A DNA stretch of 64,000 nt from Psychrosphaera haliotis. GTDB taxonomy: Bacteria; Pseudomonadota; Gammaproteobacteria; Enterobacterales; Alteromonadaceae. This document shows, piece by piece, positions 54,150-63,772 of the stretch (position 1 is its first letter; every line of letters begins with the position of its first letter). Location of the stretch: positions 930,001 to 994,000 of the forward strand of contig NZ_WOCD01000003.1 of NCBI RefSeq assembly GCF_009728465.1. Direction: 5' to 3'. A program made the position numbers and the translations under genes. The notes under the pieces were generated by a model, which had not been told where the DNA came from, did not search any database, and saw nothing but the letters and a program-made list of their open reading frames with translations.

Positions 54150-55004
54150 CTATATTCGACTACTAATGATTGATGGAAGATTAAAGCAGTCACGGCGACT
54201 TTGCTGATGACTGAGAGGCTCGCGCCCTTTTGTTTTGCTTTTATCTGTAAACCAAACAGAGCCAGCCAAAGACTGCGAACTGCAATTTAAGAAACCGTCT
54301 GAACACGAGTCTAACCAGTTTTGCGTCACTTCAAGTCCCACTTGGTTTTGATATCCACCGCAATAGCTATCGCCATCCCAAATGGCCGACTCAACATCGC
54401 TTCCAACCACCGACTCAAACGGCGCACTTAACGATGGACGCCCCGGCGTACCGTTTAGCCAATTAGCATTATATGACGCCATCCACGACACCTGCTGTTG
54501 CTTAACCGCGTTGCTGCCATAACCCAACAACCATCCGAGACTTTGCTCAAAAGAGTTACCGGCAACTACTGCATCGGCCAACGGCGTACCACCACTTGAA
54601 GGAGCTAACGCTATTACCTTTACGGTTTTATTGATGATATTTGGATAACGAGAGTCCCACGTTGGGTTTGATAATATCCATCGCACTACATTGCCACCAT
54701 TTGAATGGGTAATGAGCGTTAGCTGAGAGATATTTTTTGAGTTGATAAATGAAGTTAGCTGCGATGCTAAACAACCTGACGCTCTAGAGTCCCACATGTA
54801 TTGGTCAAAGTCGCAGTTGATTACCGTGTAGTTATTCGAGTTTGGTAATCCACTCGCCACTTTATTCACAAATGATCCTGTCCAGTAATCATTGTATGCA
54901 TCGGTTTGGCTTCCTGTTCCATGTATTAATGCGATTCCTTCATTCGCATATGCGTTGCAGCAAACTAAGCTTGCCACGAGCACACTCATTTTGAGTTTAT
55001 TCAT
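54150..55004 (-). CDS. Secreted alpha/beta-hydrolase (lipase-like)
   Basis: A signal peptide (about 1-20, NAYANEG) leads to a 284-residue alpha/beta-hydrolase. ALIHGTG (HG oxyanion region, about 25) and THSNGG (nucleophile Ser about 100, in place of the usual G-x-S-x-G) are visible. Cys residues (CFDQ.., SGCLAS, CGGY, SCSDG, LNCSS) suggest disulfides, consistent with export. Substrate unknown. The DUF4785-like lipoprotein starts ten bases after the stop. Confidence 0.75.
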   Translation of the reverse strand: MNKLKMSVLVASLVCCNAYANEGIALIHGTGSQTDAYNDYWTGSFVNKVASGLPNSNNYTVINCDFDQYMWDSRASGCLASQLTSFINSKNISQLTLITHSNGGNVVRWILSNPTWDSRYPNIINKTVKVIALAPSSGGTPLADAVVAGNSFEQSLGWLLGYGSNAVKQQQVSWMASYNANWLNGTPGRPSLSAPFESVVGSDVESAIWDGDSYCGGYQNQVGLEVTQNWLDSCSDGFLNCSSQSLAGSVWFTDKSKTKGREPLSHQQSRRDCFNLPSIISSRI

Positions 55005-55309
55005 GTTTTTATCCTGTTGATATTTTTATTATATTTTTTATTAGAGGTAAGACCTCCACAACTAAGATAGATAAAAACCAAGTTATTGCAATATTTTTCT
55101 AACAATTGAAAAATAACACCACACCAAGCAACAAGAGAGCAAAAACTCTAGAAAAATATTCTAACAATTCCGGTTTAAGCAATCAAAACCACGACTTTCA
55201 GGTTTTTCACATGTTTTTTTATAAACAATTGGTAATGCTGAGGATGAATTATATACTTGGTGTACAAACTAGGAACAAACAGATTTCTAATTAAATCATC
55301 GGGGTAACT
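55005..55309. other. Gene-free stretch between the lipase-like gene and rraA
   Basis: About 305 bases between divergent genes. It holds the rraA promoter at 55229-55257. A 62-codon open frame on the plus strand (55106-55294) is Asn/Lys-rich, has no ribosome-binding site and runs through that promoter, so I do not call it. Confidence 0.7.
55229..55257 (+). promoter_or_regulatory. Sigma-70 promoter of rraA-hutG
   Basis: TTGGTA (55229-55234), a 17-base spacer and TATACT (55252-55257), five of six at -10, give a good promoter. The start would be near 55264, about 46 bases before the rraA ATG. Confidence 0.6.
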
Positions 55310-55795
55310 ATGCAATACAATACATCTGAATTATGCGACACGTTTGCTGAGCAAGTTGATGTGCTAGACCCACTTTTTGAACATTACGGCGGGATCACTT
55401 CATTTGGTGGTCAGGTACAAACCGTAAAGTGTTTTGAAGACAATGCTCTAATAGTGACATTGTTAGGCCAAGAGGGTCGAGGTAAGGTCTTAGTTATAGA
55501 TGGTGGCGGCTCTACTCGTCGTGGTTTAATTGATGCTGAGATTGCTGAACTAGCAGCTGAAAATAATTGGGAAGGTATTGTTTGTAACGGCAGTGTTCGT
55601 GAAGTTGATGCACTTGAAGATATCAACATAGGTATTTTGGCTTTAAACTCTATCCCGGTTGGTGCAGAAGATGTAGGCACAGGTGAAGAAGAAGTCGCAA
55701 TTAATTTTGCTGGCGTTACATTTTTGCCTGATGACCATTTATATGCCGACAGTACCGGCACCATATTATCTGCTGATCCACTTGATATAGAATAA
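55310..55795 (+). CDS. rraA: Regulator of ribonuclease activity A (RraA)
   Basis: RraA binds RNase E and slows RNA decay; the fold is shared with bacterial aldolases. The 161 residues match E. coli RraA in length. Typical segments: [50 protein letters not shown] and [12 protein letters not shown]. Its stop shares one base with the ATG of the ureohydrolase gene (TAATG), so the two are coupled. Confidence 0.97.
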   Translation: MQYNTSELCDTFAEQVDVLDPLFEHYGGITSFGGQVQTVKCFEDNALIVTLLGQEGRGKVLVIDGGGSTRRGLIDAEIAELAAENNWEGIVCNGSVREVDALEDINIGILALNSIPVGAEDVGTGEEEVAINFAGVTFLPDDHLYADSTGTILSADPLDIE

Positions 55796-56844
55796 TGTCT
55801 AATTACCTACGTTATACCAATCTTAACGACTTAGCCTCTTTTCAAAATAGAAGACTAAGTGAAACCCATGTGGCCGATGTCATAATGGTGCCAGATCAAG
55901 AAAAGTCTTATTTGGACAACTTAGAGTCTGCGCAGCAGCGTGGTGTTGAGTTTGTTATTCTAGGTATCCCTGAAGATATTGGCCCAAGGGCAAACTGTGG
56001 AAAAGGCGGTGCCAAAAATGCTTGGCATCAGTACTTACCGGTAATGCTAAGCCAACAAGCAAATCAGTTTTTTAACTGGGGCTCAGTATTATTACTTGGC
56101 GAACTAGACGTATCTGACCTGCAAAAGCAAAGTAATGTTGCAACTATTTCAGATCACAAGTTAAGTTCGTTAAGAGATTTATGTGCCCAATTAGACAGTC
56201 GAGTCGAAGAACTGCTTCTGCCAATTTTTAAATTAGGTTTAAAGCCGATTGTGATTGGTGGCGGTCACAACAACGCATTTCCTATCATTCAGGCTTTAAA
56301 TAAAGCAACAGATTTAGCGGTTGGTTGCGTTAATTTAGATCCTCACGCGGACTTTAGAAAAGCAGAAGGAAGGCATTCTGGAAATCCGTTTAGATACGCT
56401 TATGAAGCTGGTTCGTTAAGTCATTATTGTGTTGTTGGTTTACATGAGCAGAAGAATAACGCGGAAACAATTCAAGGTTTATTAGACGCAGACTTTCCGT
56501 TTATTACCTATCAACAAATATTTATTGAACACAGTGTTGTGTTTAATGATGCCGTTGAAAACGCTAAGTCGTATGTAAATAATAACAAACATGCTGTAGG
56601 TATAGAGCTTGACCTAGACAGTATTAAACACATGCCGGCAAGTGCATATAGCTCTACAGGCTTTACCTCAGAACAAGCTATGTTTTACGTTAATCAATTG
56701 GCTCAATTATCTCAAAATAAATACCTGCATTTATGTGAAGGTGCGCCAGATGCTAATGAACCTCCAAGTCATAAAACGCTAGAAGTAGCTCAGGTGCTAA
56801 CACAGCTTACATACAGCTATCTGATAGGGAATAACAAACCGTAG
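55795..56844 (+). CDS. hutG: Ureohydrolase family, HutG-like formimidoylglutamase
   Basis: A 349-residue member of the arginase/agmatinase/formimidoylglutamase fold. The manganese-binding motifs are GGGHNNA (about 156), DPHADFR (about 182) and LDLDSI (about 284); HSGNPF and CEGAP also fit. The HutG branch hydrolyses formiminoglutamate to glutamate and formamide. With hutI, hutU and hutH in the same window and no other candidate, HutG is the best reading, but agmatinase or arginase cannot be excluded from sequence. It is coupled to rraA, an unusual place for a hut gene. Confidence 0.75.
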   Translation: MSNYLRYTNLNDLASFQNRRLSETHVADVIMVPDQEKSYLDNLESAQQRGVEFVILGIPEDIGPRANCGKGGAKNAWHQYLPVMLSQQANQFFNWGSVLLLGELDVSDLQKQSNVATISDHKLSSLRDLCAQLDSRVEELLLPIFKLGLKPIVIGGGHNNAFPIIQALNKATDLAVGCVNLDPHADFRKAEGRHSGNPFRYAYEAGSLSHYCVVGLHEQKNNAETIQGLLDADFPFITYQQIFIEHSVVFNDAVENAKSYVNNNKHAVGIELDLDSIKHMPASAYSSTGFTSEQAMFYVNQLAQLSQNKYLHLCEGAPDANEPPSHKTLEVAQVLTQLTYSYLIGNNKP

Positions 56845-56916
56845 TGGTAGTGGCAGTTACGTCGCCGAAGTTGTTTGTTGTTTAAGTGTCTGTTTTTTAA
56901 ATGTCTATGAGTTAAA

Positions 56917-58707
56917 TTACATGTGGCGTTGATGTACTCTTCGCCATTGTTCAACCCAAACAGAAAATCCACTCAATTCAAAAGGCTTGCTATAGAAAAA
57001 GCCTTGCCCTGTTTCACAATTCAAATCTATTAATTGAAGCTCTGTTTCTTCTGTTTCTATCCCTTGTGCTACAACAGGAATATTTAAAGATTTCGCCATA
57101 CCAATAATAGCATTGATATAAGTATTTAACTGATGGCCCTTTGTGGCTCTAGAAATATGCTTGCAATCCACTTTTACGTAATAGGGCGTAAAATGGCTAA
57201 ATGTTTCTAACGCTGATAAGTCCTTGCCAAAGTCATCAATCGCAACTTTAATACCTGATTGCGCTAATAATCGAGTGACTTTAAGTGCTTTTGTTTTGTT
57301 TTCTGCAAATGCAGACTCTTTAATCTCCACAATAAGCTTACTTGGCTCCACCATATACTCGTCAAGAAAGTTTAAAATTGATTCCACTAAATGAGATTGT
57401 AATAACTCCCTGTTAGAAATATTCACCGACAGCGTTTGTGGTGAGTCATTAGATTTCAAAATCGCTAATGCTTGAATCGCCTTTTCTATGGTCCACATAT
57501 TCAATTGGTAAATAATGCCCGATTGCTCTGCAAGCTCTATAAACTCTCTTGCGCTAACAATACCTTCGCCTTCACGGTTCCAACGAACCAACAATTCGCC
57601 GCCTAATACCTTTTTAGACTTAAGGTCTATTTGAGGGTGAACATAAACCACAAACCTATCTGTATTTAAATCGTTTTTGAGCTGACTAATAATTGATTTT
57701 TTTGCCAGCAACTTTGCGGTTTGACTGTTATCAAAGTAAATAGAGTGACTTTGTTTATCAGGCTGTTCCAATGCTAAAAACGCATTTTCAATCAAACTTT
57801 CAATGGCATGACCTTGCTCTGGATAGGAAGAAACACCAAAATCAACGCCAATATCCACGGCGGTAGCGTCCACTACAATTGGCTCGCTAATGCTGTTCGA
57901 TAACAAATCAATAATATGCTCAGTGGCATAAACATTCGTGTCTTTTTTTATCGCCATTAAAAAGTCGACGCCACCAGCACTAGCAAAAACTGTACTAAGC
58001 GGTTCATTTGTTAACGTGACAATTTCCGCAACTTTTTCTAATTTTTTCTTCAAGCGACTAATAAGTTGTAGTTTTACAATATCGGCATGATTGTGACCTA
58101 TCAATCGGTTTAACTCAGCAAACCGAGTGAACTTAAAAGCAATAATGTCTAATGATTCACTAGAATTTTGATATAACCATTTTTCTACTTGTTGAGAAAA
58201 CCCCGTTTTATTAGGTAGGCCCGTAGACACATCAAAGCCATTTTTCACATTTGCGGAATCAAGTTTGCCTGCCATATCATCAAGCTTTGCCACTAATGCG
58301 CCATGTTGGTATATGCTTCTAAATAATATTAATGTTGAAACAAAAACCGGCATTAACAAATAGATTAAGAGTTGATTTAGTAGCAAGTGATTTAGTAATA
58401 ACAAACTGACAATGACAATCAAAAAGCCCCATTGGTAGCTATGATCGACAATGTTAAACAACATGTCTTTCCAAATAAGTGGGACGCAAAACAACACAGC
58501 GGCAAGAGAAGAAGCTAAATAAATTGAAAGGTCAACGTTTTGATAAACACCAGTAATGGCGTTATAACAATAAAAAGCCGCAAGTAAATTTGATGCAAAA
58601 CCAAGCCAATACTCGTGTTTTTTTAAGCAAAGGATAAGCGCTAAAACCATAAAGGCGACTACAACATTAATACCTAAAAAAATATTCAGTAATGCCACAA
58701 CATCCAT
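56917..58707 (-). CDS. Membrane c-di-GMP signalling protein: degenerate GGDEF plus EAL
   Basis: Five or six hydrophobic helices fill residues 1-130. The GGDEF domain (about 155-320) has GGVDF in place of GGDEF, so it is probably not a cyclase. The EAL domain (about 335-590) reads ELLVRW in place of EALLRW, keeps VEIKESAF and IDDFG, but the Thr-Gly after DDFG has become KDLSA and the following KIDR is KVDC. It may still bind c-di-GMP without cleaving it. 596 residues. It starts five bases after the next gene's stop, so both are in one operon. Confidence 0.85.
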   Translation of the reverse strand: MDVVALLNIFLGINVVVAFMVLALILCLKKHEYWLGFASNLLAAFYCYNAITGVYQNVDLSIYLASSLAAVLFCVPLIWKDMLFNIVDHSYQWGFLIVIVSLLLLNHLLLNQLLIYLLMPVFVSTLILFRSIYQHGALVAKLDDMAGKLDSANVKNGFDVSTGLPNKTGFSQQVEKWLYQNSSESLDIIAFKFTRFAELNRLIGHNHADIVKLQLISRLKKKLEKVAEIVTLTNEPLSTVFASAGGVDFLMAIKKDTNVYATEHIIDLLSNSISEPIVVDATAVDIGVDFGVSSYPEQGHAIESLIENAFLALEQPDKQSHSIYFDNSQTAKLLAKKSIISQLKNDLNTDRFVVYVHPQIDLKSKKVLGGELLVRWNREGEGIVSAREFIELAEQSGIIYQLNMWTIEKAIQALAILKSNDSPQTLSVNISNRELLQSHLVESILNFLDEYMVEPSKLIVEIKESAFAENKTKALKVTRLLAQSGIKVAIDDFGKDLSALETFSHFTPYYVKVDCKHISRATKGHQLNTYINAIIGMAKSLNIPVVAQGIETEETELQLIDLNCETGQGFFYSKPFELSGFSVWVEQWRRVHQRHM

Positions 58708-58712
58708 TTTAT

Positions 58713-60683
58713 CTACCTTCCAATATTCATGCGCTGCGAAACATTCGGCAATGTTTTAGGTAATTCTTTTAGATACTCCATTAATTGCGGCTCAGGAAGC
58801 GGACGGCTAAATAAATAACCCTGCAAGTGATGGCACCCCATAACATGCAACAGATAAGCTTGCTGTTCGTTTTCAACCCCCTCACCTACCACGTCAATAT
58901 TTAAGTGGCCGGCCAGTTGAATAATCACAGAAGTGATATTCCTATCTTGCTCATTAAACTCAATTTCATGGATAAAGGACCGGTCAATTTTAACTTTATC
59001 AATATCAAATTGTTTTAAGTGCCCTAACGAACTAAAACCAGTGCCAAAGTCGTCCAAAGCAATAGTAAAGCCCATGCTTTTTAATATAGATATGTTTTTT
59101 GCCACTGTTGGTGCGTCAATCATCATGGCCGTTTCTGTTAGCTCCAGCTCAATAAGCTTACAATTACCATTTATACTGGCAACCAACTCTTTAATTTGAC
59201 ACACAAATTCAGCCTGCTGAAAATTAACCGAAGAAATATTTACGGCAATACGGCCACGCATTAAGCCTTTATCGTACCAACGTTGAGCTGCCGAGAATGC
59301 CTCTTTTAAAACAAAAAAATCAACCTGTCGAATCAATCCATTTTGCTCTGCAATTTCAATAAAATGACCAGGAGGTACTAAGCCTCTCGTTTTACTATTC
59401 CATCTAACCAGTGCTTCAAAACCATATATGCGTTCCTCTTTAGAGTGAAATAAAGGTTGATAATGAATTGAAAGTTCATTGTTATTTAAAGCGCCCACTA
59501 GTTCACTTTCTATATTTAAATCGTCCGACGTAATATCATCCATAACGTGATCAAAAATCAACGCGTCATTTCGGCCGCTTATTTTCACTCTGTTTAGCGC
59601 AGTGTCAGCGCAGCGCATTAGTGCATCCGCTTTGGTGCCGTGTGTTGGGTAAATAGCAACACCGATGCTAGTAGTTAAGTTAACTTCTTGGTCTGCAATT
59701 CGAAAGGTTTGTTTAAAACATAGCTGAACATCGAGAATAACTTTTTCGATATAAACGATTGGATTACTGCCACACAACACGTTTGGCACCAATAAAGCAA
59801 ATTCATCACCGCCTAAACGAGCGATTGAAATACTGCTATCCAGCTGCTTTTCTAATCGAACGGCCACCATAGAAATAATTTCATCGCCTTCAAGTAAGCC
59901 TATACTCGAATTTACTTTTTTAAAGTTGTCTATGTCTATAAAAGCTACCGCTATGTGCGGTAACGATGGCTGTATAGTTGATATAGAATGTTTAATGTAT
60001 TCAATGAACAAGGTTCTATTGGGTAAGTCTGTCAGTTGGTCTCGTGTCGCTAACTGGTGCAGCGCTTGTTCGTTATGTTTACGGTCTGTAACATCGAACA
60101 TCATGCCAACATATTTAACTTCCACTTGGCCCGTCACTTTTTGCGATGTGGCAACCCGAGTCACAGACATATCTATAGATATTCGTTGGTTATCTTTATT
60201 GTAGGTCCAAAGCTCACCATGCCAGAATCCAGTTTTAACAACTTCTTGCCAAATAATATTTTCGACTTCGTAGTTACGACCTTCATCGTTATAAACTTTA
60301 AAACATTTACCTACAATTTCATCCTCTTCTAATCCAAAGAGATCCGAGTAAGCCGTATTAATTTTTTCGATTTCACGGTCTTTGTCAGCAATCCAAATGG
60401 CTTCTCGAGTATTGGCTAGCAAGGAATCTATAAATGATTGTTTAGTGGTTGCTTGAAAGGCAAGTTTGACTTTTAACCAGCGTCCGTACATGACCATGAT
60501 GAAAACTGCCGCACAAAACAGCGTAATGATCATCATAATAGTATCGTGGTTTATAAGGATATTTAGCGTTTCTTCAGGTTCGACAACAGGCCGTTCCTTT
60601 AAAACTGGAGCAACAAATTCAACACCTATCGCGATAAATGACCACGAAAAGAGTAGACAAGAAAGAGAAGTTATAAACTGCAA
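58713..60683 (-). CDS. PAS-GGDEF-EAL c-di-GMP turnover protein
   Basis: Two transmembrane helices (about 3-23 and 48-67) are followed by PAS (about 90-200), GGDEF (about 215-375, motif LGGDEFALL) and EAL (about 395-640, motifs FEALVRWN, ELTETAMM, LDDFGTGFSS, KIDRSFI and GYLFSRPLPEP). Key residues of both catalytic domains are present, so it could make and break c-di-GMP. The start is TTG at 60683 with AGG upstream; no ATG fits. 656 residues. First gene of a two-gene operon with the degenerate protein. Confidence 0.92.
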   Translation of the reverse strand: MQFITSLSCLLFSWSFIAIGVEFVAPVLKERPVVEPEETLNILINHDTIMMIITLFCAAVFIMVMYGRWLKVKLAFQATTKQSFIDSLLANTREAIWIADKDREIEKINTAYSDLFGLEEDEIVGKCFKVYNDEGRNYEVENIIWQEVVKTGFWHGELWTYNKDNQRISIDMSVTRVATSQKVTGQVEVKYVGMMFDVTDRKHNEQALHQLATRDQLTDLPNRTLFIEYIKHSISTIQPSLPHIAVAFIDIDNFKKVNSSIGLLEGDEIISMVAVRLEKQLDSSISIARLGGDEFALLVPNVLCGSNPIVYIEKVILDVQLCFKQTFRIADQEVNLTTSIGVAIYPTHGTKADALMRCADTALNRVKISGRNDALIFDHVMDDITSDDLNIESELVGALNNNELSIHYQPLFHSKEERIYGFEALVRWNSKTRGLVPPGHFIEIAEQNGLIRQVDFFVLKEAFSAAQRWYDKGLMRGRIAVNISSVNFQQAEFVCQIKELVASINGNCKLIELELTETAMMIDAPTVAKNISILKSMGFTIALDDFGTGFSSLGHLKQFDIDKVKIDRSFIHEIEFNEQDRNITSVIIQLAGHLNIDVVGEGVENEQQAYLLHVMGCHHLQGYLFSRPLPEPQLMEYLKELPKTLPNVSQRMNIGR

Positions 60684-60793
60684 GGCACCTATCCTGTACG
60701 TTTGCCAAATACACCGTTAATTAAGCATAGATGGAGGTCAGTAAAGTGCCAACTTATGTTATGAGTAAATTGTAATAGTTTGTTAATTTTTAA

Positions 60794-61258
60794 CTATTTA
60801 GAGCCTTCATACCCCAGCTGACGCCAAGATTCATATACAAAAACAGAAACCGCATTCGACAAATTCATACTGCGACTATCTGGTTGCATTGGAATTTTAA
60901 CCCAATTATTTTTACCAATGATTTGCAAAACATCGTCTGGTAAACCTCGAGTCTCAGGCCCAAAAACTAAACTATCGCCAGCCTTATAGCTAACGTCGCT
61001 GTGGTATCCAGACCCTTTTGTGGTGCAGGCATATAAGTGACTATCTGGGTTAGCGTCTACATAAGCTTGGAAATTTGGGTAACGTTTTACTTTGGTGAAT
61101 TCGTGGTAATCCAAACCGGCCCTACGAACTTTTTTCTCATCTAAATCAAACCCAAGTGGTTCAATTAAATGAAGTTGAAACCCGCTATTGGCACATAAGC
61201 GCACAATATTGCCAGTATTTGGGGGTATTTCTGGTTGGAACAAAACGATGTTAAGCAT
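60794..61258 (-). CDS. trmL: tRNA (cytidine/uridine-34-2'-O)-methyltransferase TrmL
   Basis: TrmL methylates the wobble position of tRNA-Leu. The 154-residue SPOUT protein has the knot motifs [37 protein letters not shown] and the start [22 protein letters not shown]. Length as in E. coli (157). It stands alone. Confidence 0.97.
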   Translation of the reverse strand: MLNIVLFQPEIPPNTGNIVRLCANSGFQLHLIEPLGFDLDEKKVRRAGLDYHEFTKVKRYPNFQAYVDANPDSHLYACTTKGSGYHSDVSYKAGDSLVFGPETRGLPDDVLQIIGKNNWVKIPMQPDSRSMNLSNAVSVFVYESWRQLGYEGSK

Positions 61259-61378
61259 ACAGCTCTCTTCACAAAATATGGTTATCTAAACGGCGTAAAG
61301 CCCTAATTTTTGACATTATATGTTAGAACATGCCACATTGCGTGCCTTAGTCACATAAAAACAATAAAAGGCAGTGGT

Positions 61379-62073
61379 ATGAGTCAGTTCATTTTAGAAT
61401 TTAAAAAAGCATTAAGCCCAGCGCAATGCACAAACATAATTCAACAATTCGAGTCTGACCAAAACAAACATCCGGGTCGAACGGGCAACGGCGTTGATAC
61501 CACTAAAAAGAATAGTTTAGACTTAACCATCAATAATCACCCAACTTGGCAAAACACTCAAAATGAGTTGTCTCAAGTGTTGCTAAATGCGCTAGTGCAA
61601 TATGCTCGAATGCACCCAATGCTGCTCACCGGGGCGTTATCAACTTCAATGCAAGACCCAGCCTCTGGAAAAATAACCACGTTAAGCCACGACAATATAA
61701 ACAACATGTCCGACGAGCAAATTGGCCAAATTGCATCTCGAATTTATGAATTAGACATTCTTAATATACAGAAATATAAAAAACAAGAAGGTGGGTACCC
61801 TCATTGGCATTCAGAGCATTTCCCACATCCAACAGACACCACTCAGCGTTCGTTACGACGTAGCTTGTTAATCTTGTTTTATTTGAATGATATTGACGAA
61901 GGTGGAGAAACAGAATTTTTTACCAGCAAGCTAAAATAACCCCAAAAGCCGGTAGCTTAGTATTGGCGCCATGCGATTTTACGCACACTCACCGAGGGCT
62001 TACCCCAATCTCAGATGACAAGTATGTTATTGCATCTTGGGTCATGTTTCGTGAAGCAAAGCACTTGTACTAA
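61379..62073 (+). CDS. 2OG-Fe(II) oxygenase of the prolyl-4-hydroxylase type, frame broken by 1-base indel
   Basis: I start at the ATG at 61379 (MSQFILEFKKALSP); a longer reading from 61310 has no support. The body has YPHWHSEHFP, the metal-ligand region, then a DEGGETEFF segment. The frame ends early at 61939. After one added T in the T6 run at 61916-61921 it goes on as YQQAKITPKAGSLVLAP and HTHRGL, which carries the last His and the Arg that binds 2-oxoglutarate, and stops at 62073 (231 residues). The substrate is unknown. An error in the T run is the likely cause of the break. Confidence 0.85.
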
Positions 62074-62102
62074 TATCTCAGGTGCTTTGCCTGTTTGAGT
62101 TT

Positions 62103-62137
62103 AGCTTTTAGCTTTTAGCTTTTAGCTTTTAGCTTTT
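62103..62137. repeat. Five tandem copies of heptamer AGCTTTT
   Basis: Five perfect 7-base units lie between the oxygenase and hydrolase genes and run into the last codons of the hydrolase gene, which stops at 62129. The unit number may differ between strains. Confidence 0.9.
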
Positions 62138-63220
62138 TATAAAGGCTAACATCTGCTTGATGGCTTTGGCTCTGATGGCGTCTCGTTCTATAAAGATTTC
62201 GTGACGTGCGCCGTCAAATACAATTGGCTGACCCGTTTCACACTCGTTGCCCACATCTTTAAGTCGCTGACAAAACTTGTTCTGCGCTTCGTTATCAATA
62301 ACGCCATCTTCACTAGCTTGAAACACCATAACAGGTATGCGAACGCGGTCTAATTGCGCATACGCTTTATCCAACGCATTAATCGAGGCTACCACCCAAC
62401 TATAAGTAATGCCGCCAAGTTTCAGATCTGGGTTTTGCTCGTAGGTCTCTCTAAAGTACTGATATCGAGGTTCTGAGTGAGTAAGGGAATTTGTGGCGAA
62501 TGGCACCGACTCATAATCCATACTTCCTACAAAATATGGCGTTTGCGGTTGAACTAACTCCACTAACCAAGCGGCAGACTTAACCACAGGTTTTAAAACC
62601 TGGGCAGGGATAGGTCCAGTCGGTAAACCCCACATAGGTGATGAAAACACCGTTTTATTTACTTTGTGTTGATGTGTTTGTAAATAACGTAATGCAATAG
62701 CAGAGCCCATTGAATGCGCGACAATAGACACGCTGCCCACCACTTTTGGCTCTACAATTTCAGTCATAAATTGATTAAAGTCGCTAGCGTAGTCATCAAA
62801 GTGCTTAACGTGACCTTTGTGGCGATTCACCAATAATCGTGATGACAAACCTTGCCCTTGATGGTCAATAATAAATACTCGATAACCCTGTTCTACTAAA
62901 TCAAACGCCAGCTCTTTATATTTTAAATAACCCTCAACACGACCAGGCGAAATAACAATAGTGTGCTCGGCATGTTCATTGCCCACTTCAACAAAATGAA
63001 TTGTTAATCCTTGGCGGTTAACAAAACGACCAGGTACAGCATAGCTTTCCCAAAAAGGGTTAATGGTAGACTTAATGAACTGAGTAAATGTTGCTTCACG
63101 CTTTAAATCGAGCATAGAATCCTTGATGTCTTTTGATGGATTGACCAACGCATGACAATTATATGAGCTAAGCAGGGCAAATAGCCATACCGATTGAAGA
63201 ATGATTTTAGATAATTTCAT
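62129..63220 (-). CDS. Lysophospholipase-like alpha/beta-hydrolase (PldB type), exported
   Basis: The start at 63220 has GGGAG upstream and gives a signal peptide (MKLSKIILQSVWLFALLSS). The 363-residue protein has the alpha/beta-hydrolase motifs DHQGQGLSSR, AHSMGSAIALRYL (nucleophile Ser near residue 173), an Asp in QASEDGVID and His in GARHEIFIE. It resembles PldB lysophospholipase L2 and the monoacylglycerol lipase family, but an exported form is less usual. An in-frame upstream ATG at 63307 would add 29 residues with no signal-peptide logic. Confidence 0.8.
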   Translation of the reverse strand: MKLSKIILQSVWLFALLSSYNCHALVNPSKDIKDSMLDLKREATFTQFIKSTINPFWESYAVPGRFVNRQGLTIHFVEVGNEHAEHTIVISPGRVEGYLKYKELAFDLVEQGYRVFIIDHQGQGLSSRLLVNRHKGHVKHFDDYASDFNQFMTEIVEPKVVGSVSIVAHSMGSAIALRYLQTHQHKVNKTVFSSPMWGLPTGPIPAQVLKPVVKSAAWLVELVQPQTPYFVGSMDYESVPFATNSLTHSEPRYQYFRETYEQNPDLKLGGITYSWVVASINALDKAYAQLDRVRIPVMVFQASEDGVIDNEAQNKFCQRLKDVGNECETGQPIVFDGARHEIFIERDAIRAKAIKQMLAFIKS

Positions 63221-63325
63221 GCCTAACTCCCGCCAATTGATTCCATCATTTATTAGCACGCTCTCTTTTGCAAGCTTTGAAGTTATAGAATACACTGCAC
63301 ACTCCACAAAAAATGAGACAAATAT

Positions 63326-63772
63326 ATGACAATTTGGGTAGATGCAGACGCCTGTCCAGTGCCAGTAAAAGAGATTTTATTTAAAGCCGCTGAACGAACC
63401 AAAACTGAACTTATATTGGTCGCTAATCAATACATTGCCACGCCGCCGTCGTTGGTTATTAAAAGCATGCAAGTCAGCTCTGGATTTGATGTTGCCGACA
63501 ACTATATTGTTGAGCAAGCCAAAGAAGGTGACTTAGTGATTACCGCAGATATCCCTTTAGCGTCGGAAGTGATAGACAAAAAAGCCATCGCATTAAATCC
63601 ACGAGGTGAGTTATATACTCCTGCTAACATAAAGCAGCGATTAAACATTCGTGACTTTATGGATACCATGCGAGCAAGTGGTGTGCAGTCAGGTGGCCAA
63701 GCTAAATATGGCGACAAAGACAAACAACAATTTGCGAATCAATTAGACAAATATCTCGCTAAACAACGTTAG
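63326..63772 (+). CDS. YaiI/YqxD family protein (UPF0178, DUF188)
   Basis: A 148-residue conserved protein, start [19 protein letters not shown], with [15 protein letters not shown] and [15 protein letters not shown]. The DADACP segment suggests a PIN-like nuclease fold, but no activity is shown in what I know of the family. Its 3' end overlaps the convergent epimerase-like gene by 14 bases. Confidence 0.93.
   Translation: MTIWVDADACPVPVKEILFKAAERTKTELILVANQYIATPPSLVIKSMQVSSGFDVADNYIVEQAKEGDLVITADIPLASEVIDKKAIALNPRGELYTPANIKQRLNIRDFMDTMRASGVQSGGQAKYGDKDKQQFANQLDKYLAKQR

Noticed and set aside
55252..55268. HutC-like site upstream of rraA-hutG
   Set aside because: CTTGGTGTACAAAC has only a loose likeness to the HutC operator and is one base too short in the centre.
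55106..55294. 62-codon open frame upstream of rraA
   Set aside because: No ribosome-binding site, Asn/Lys-rich, and it runs through a good sigma-70 promoter.
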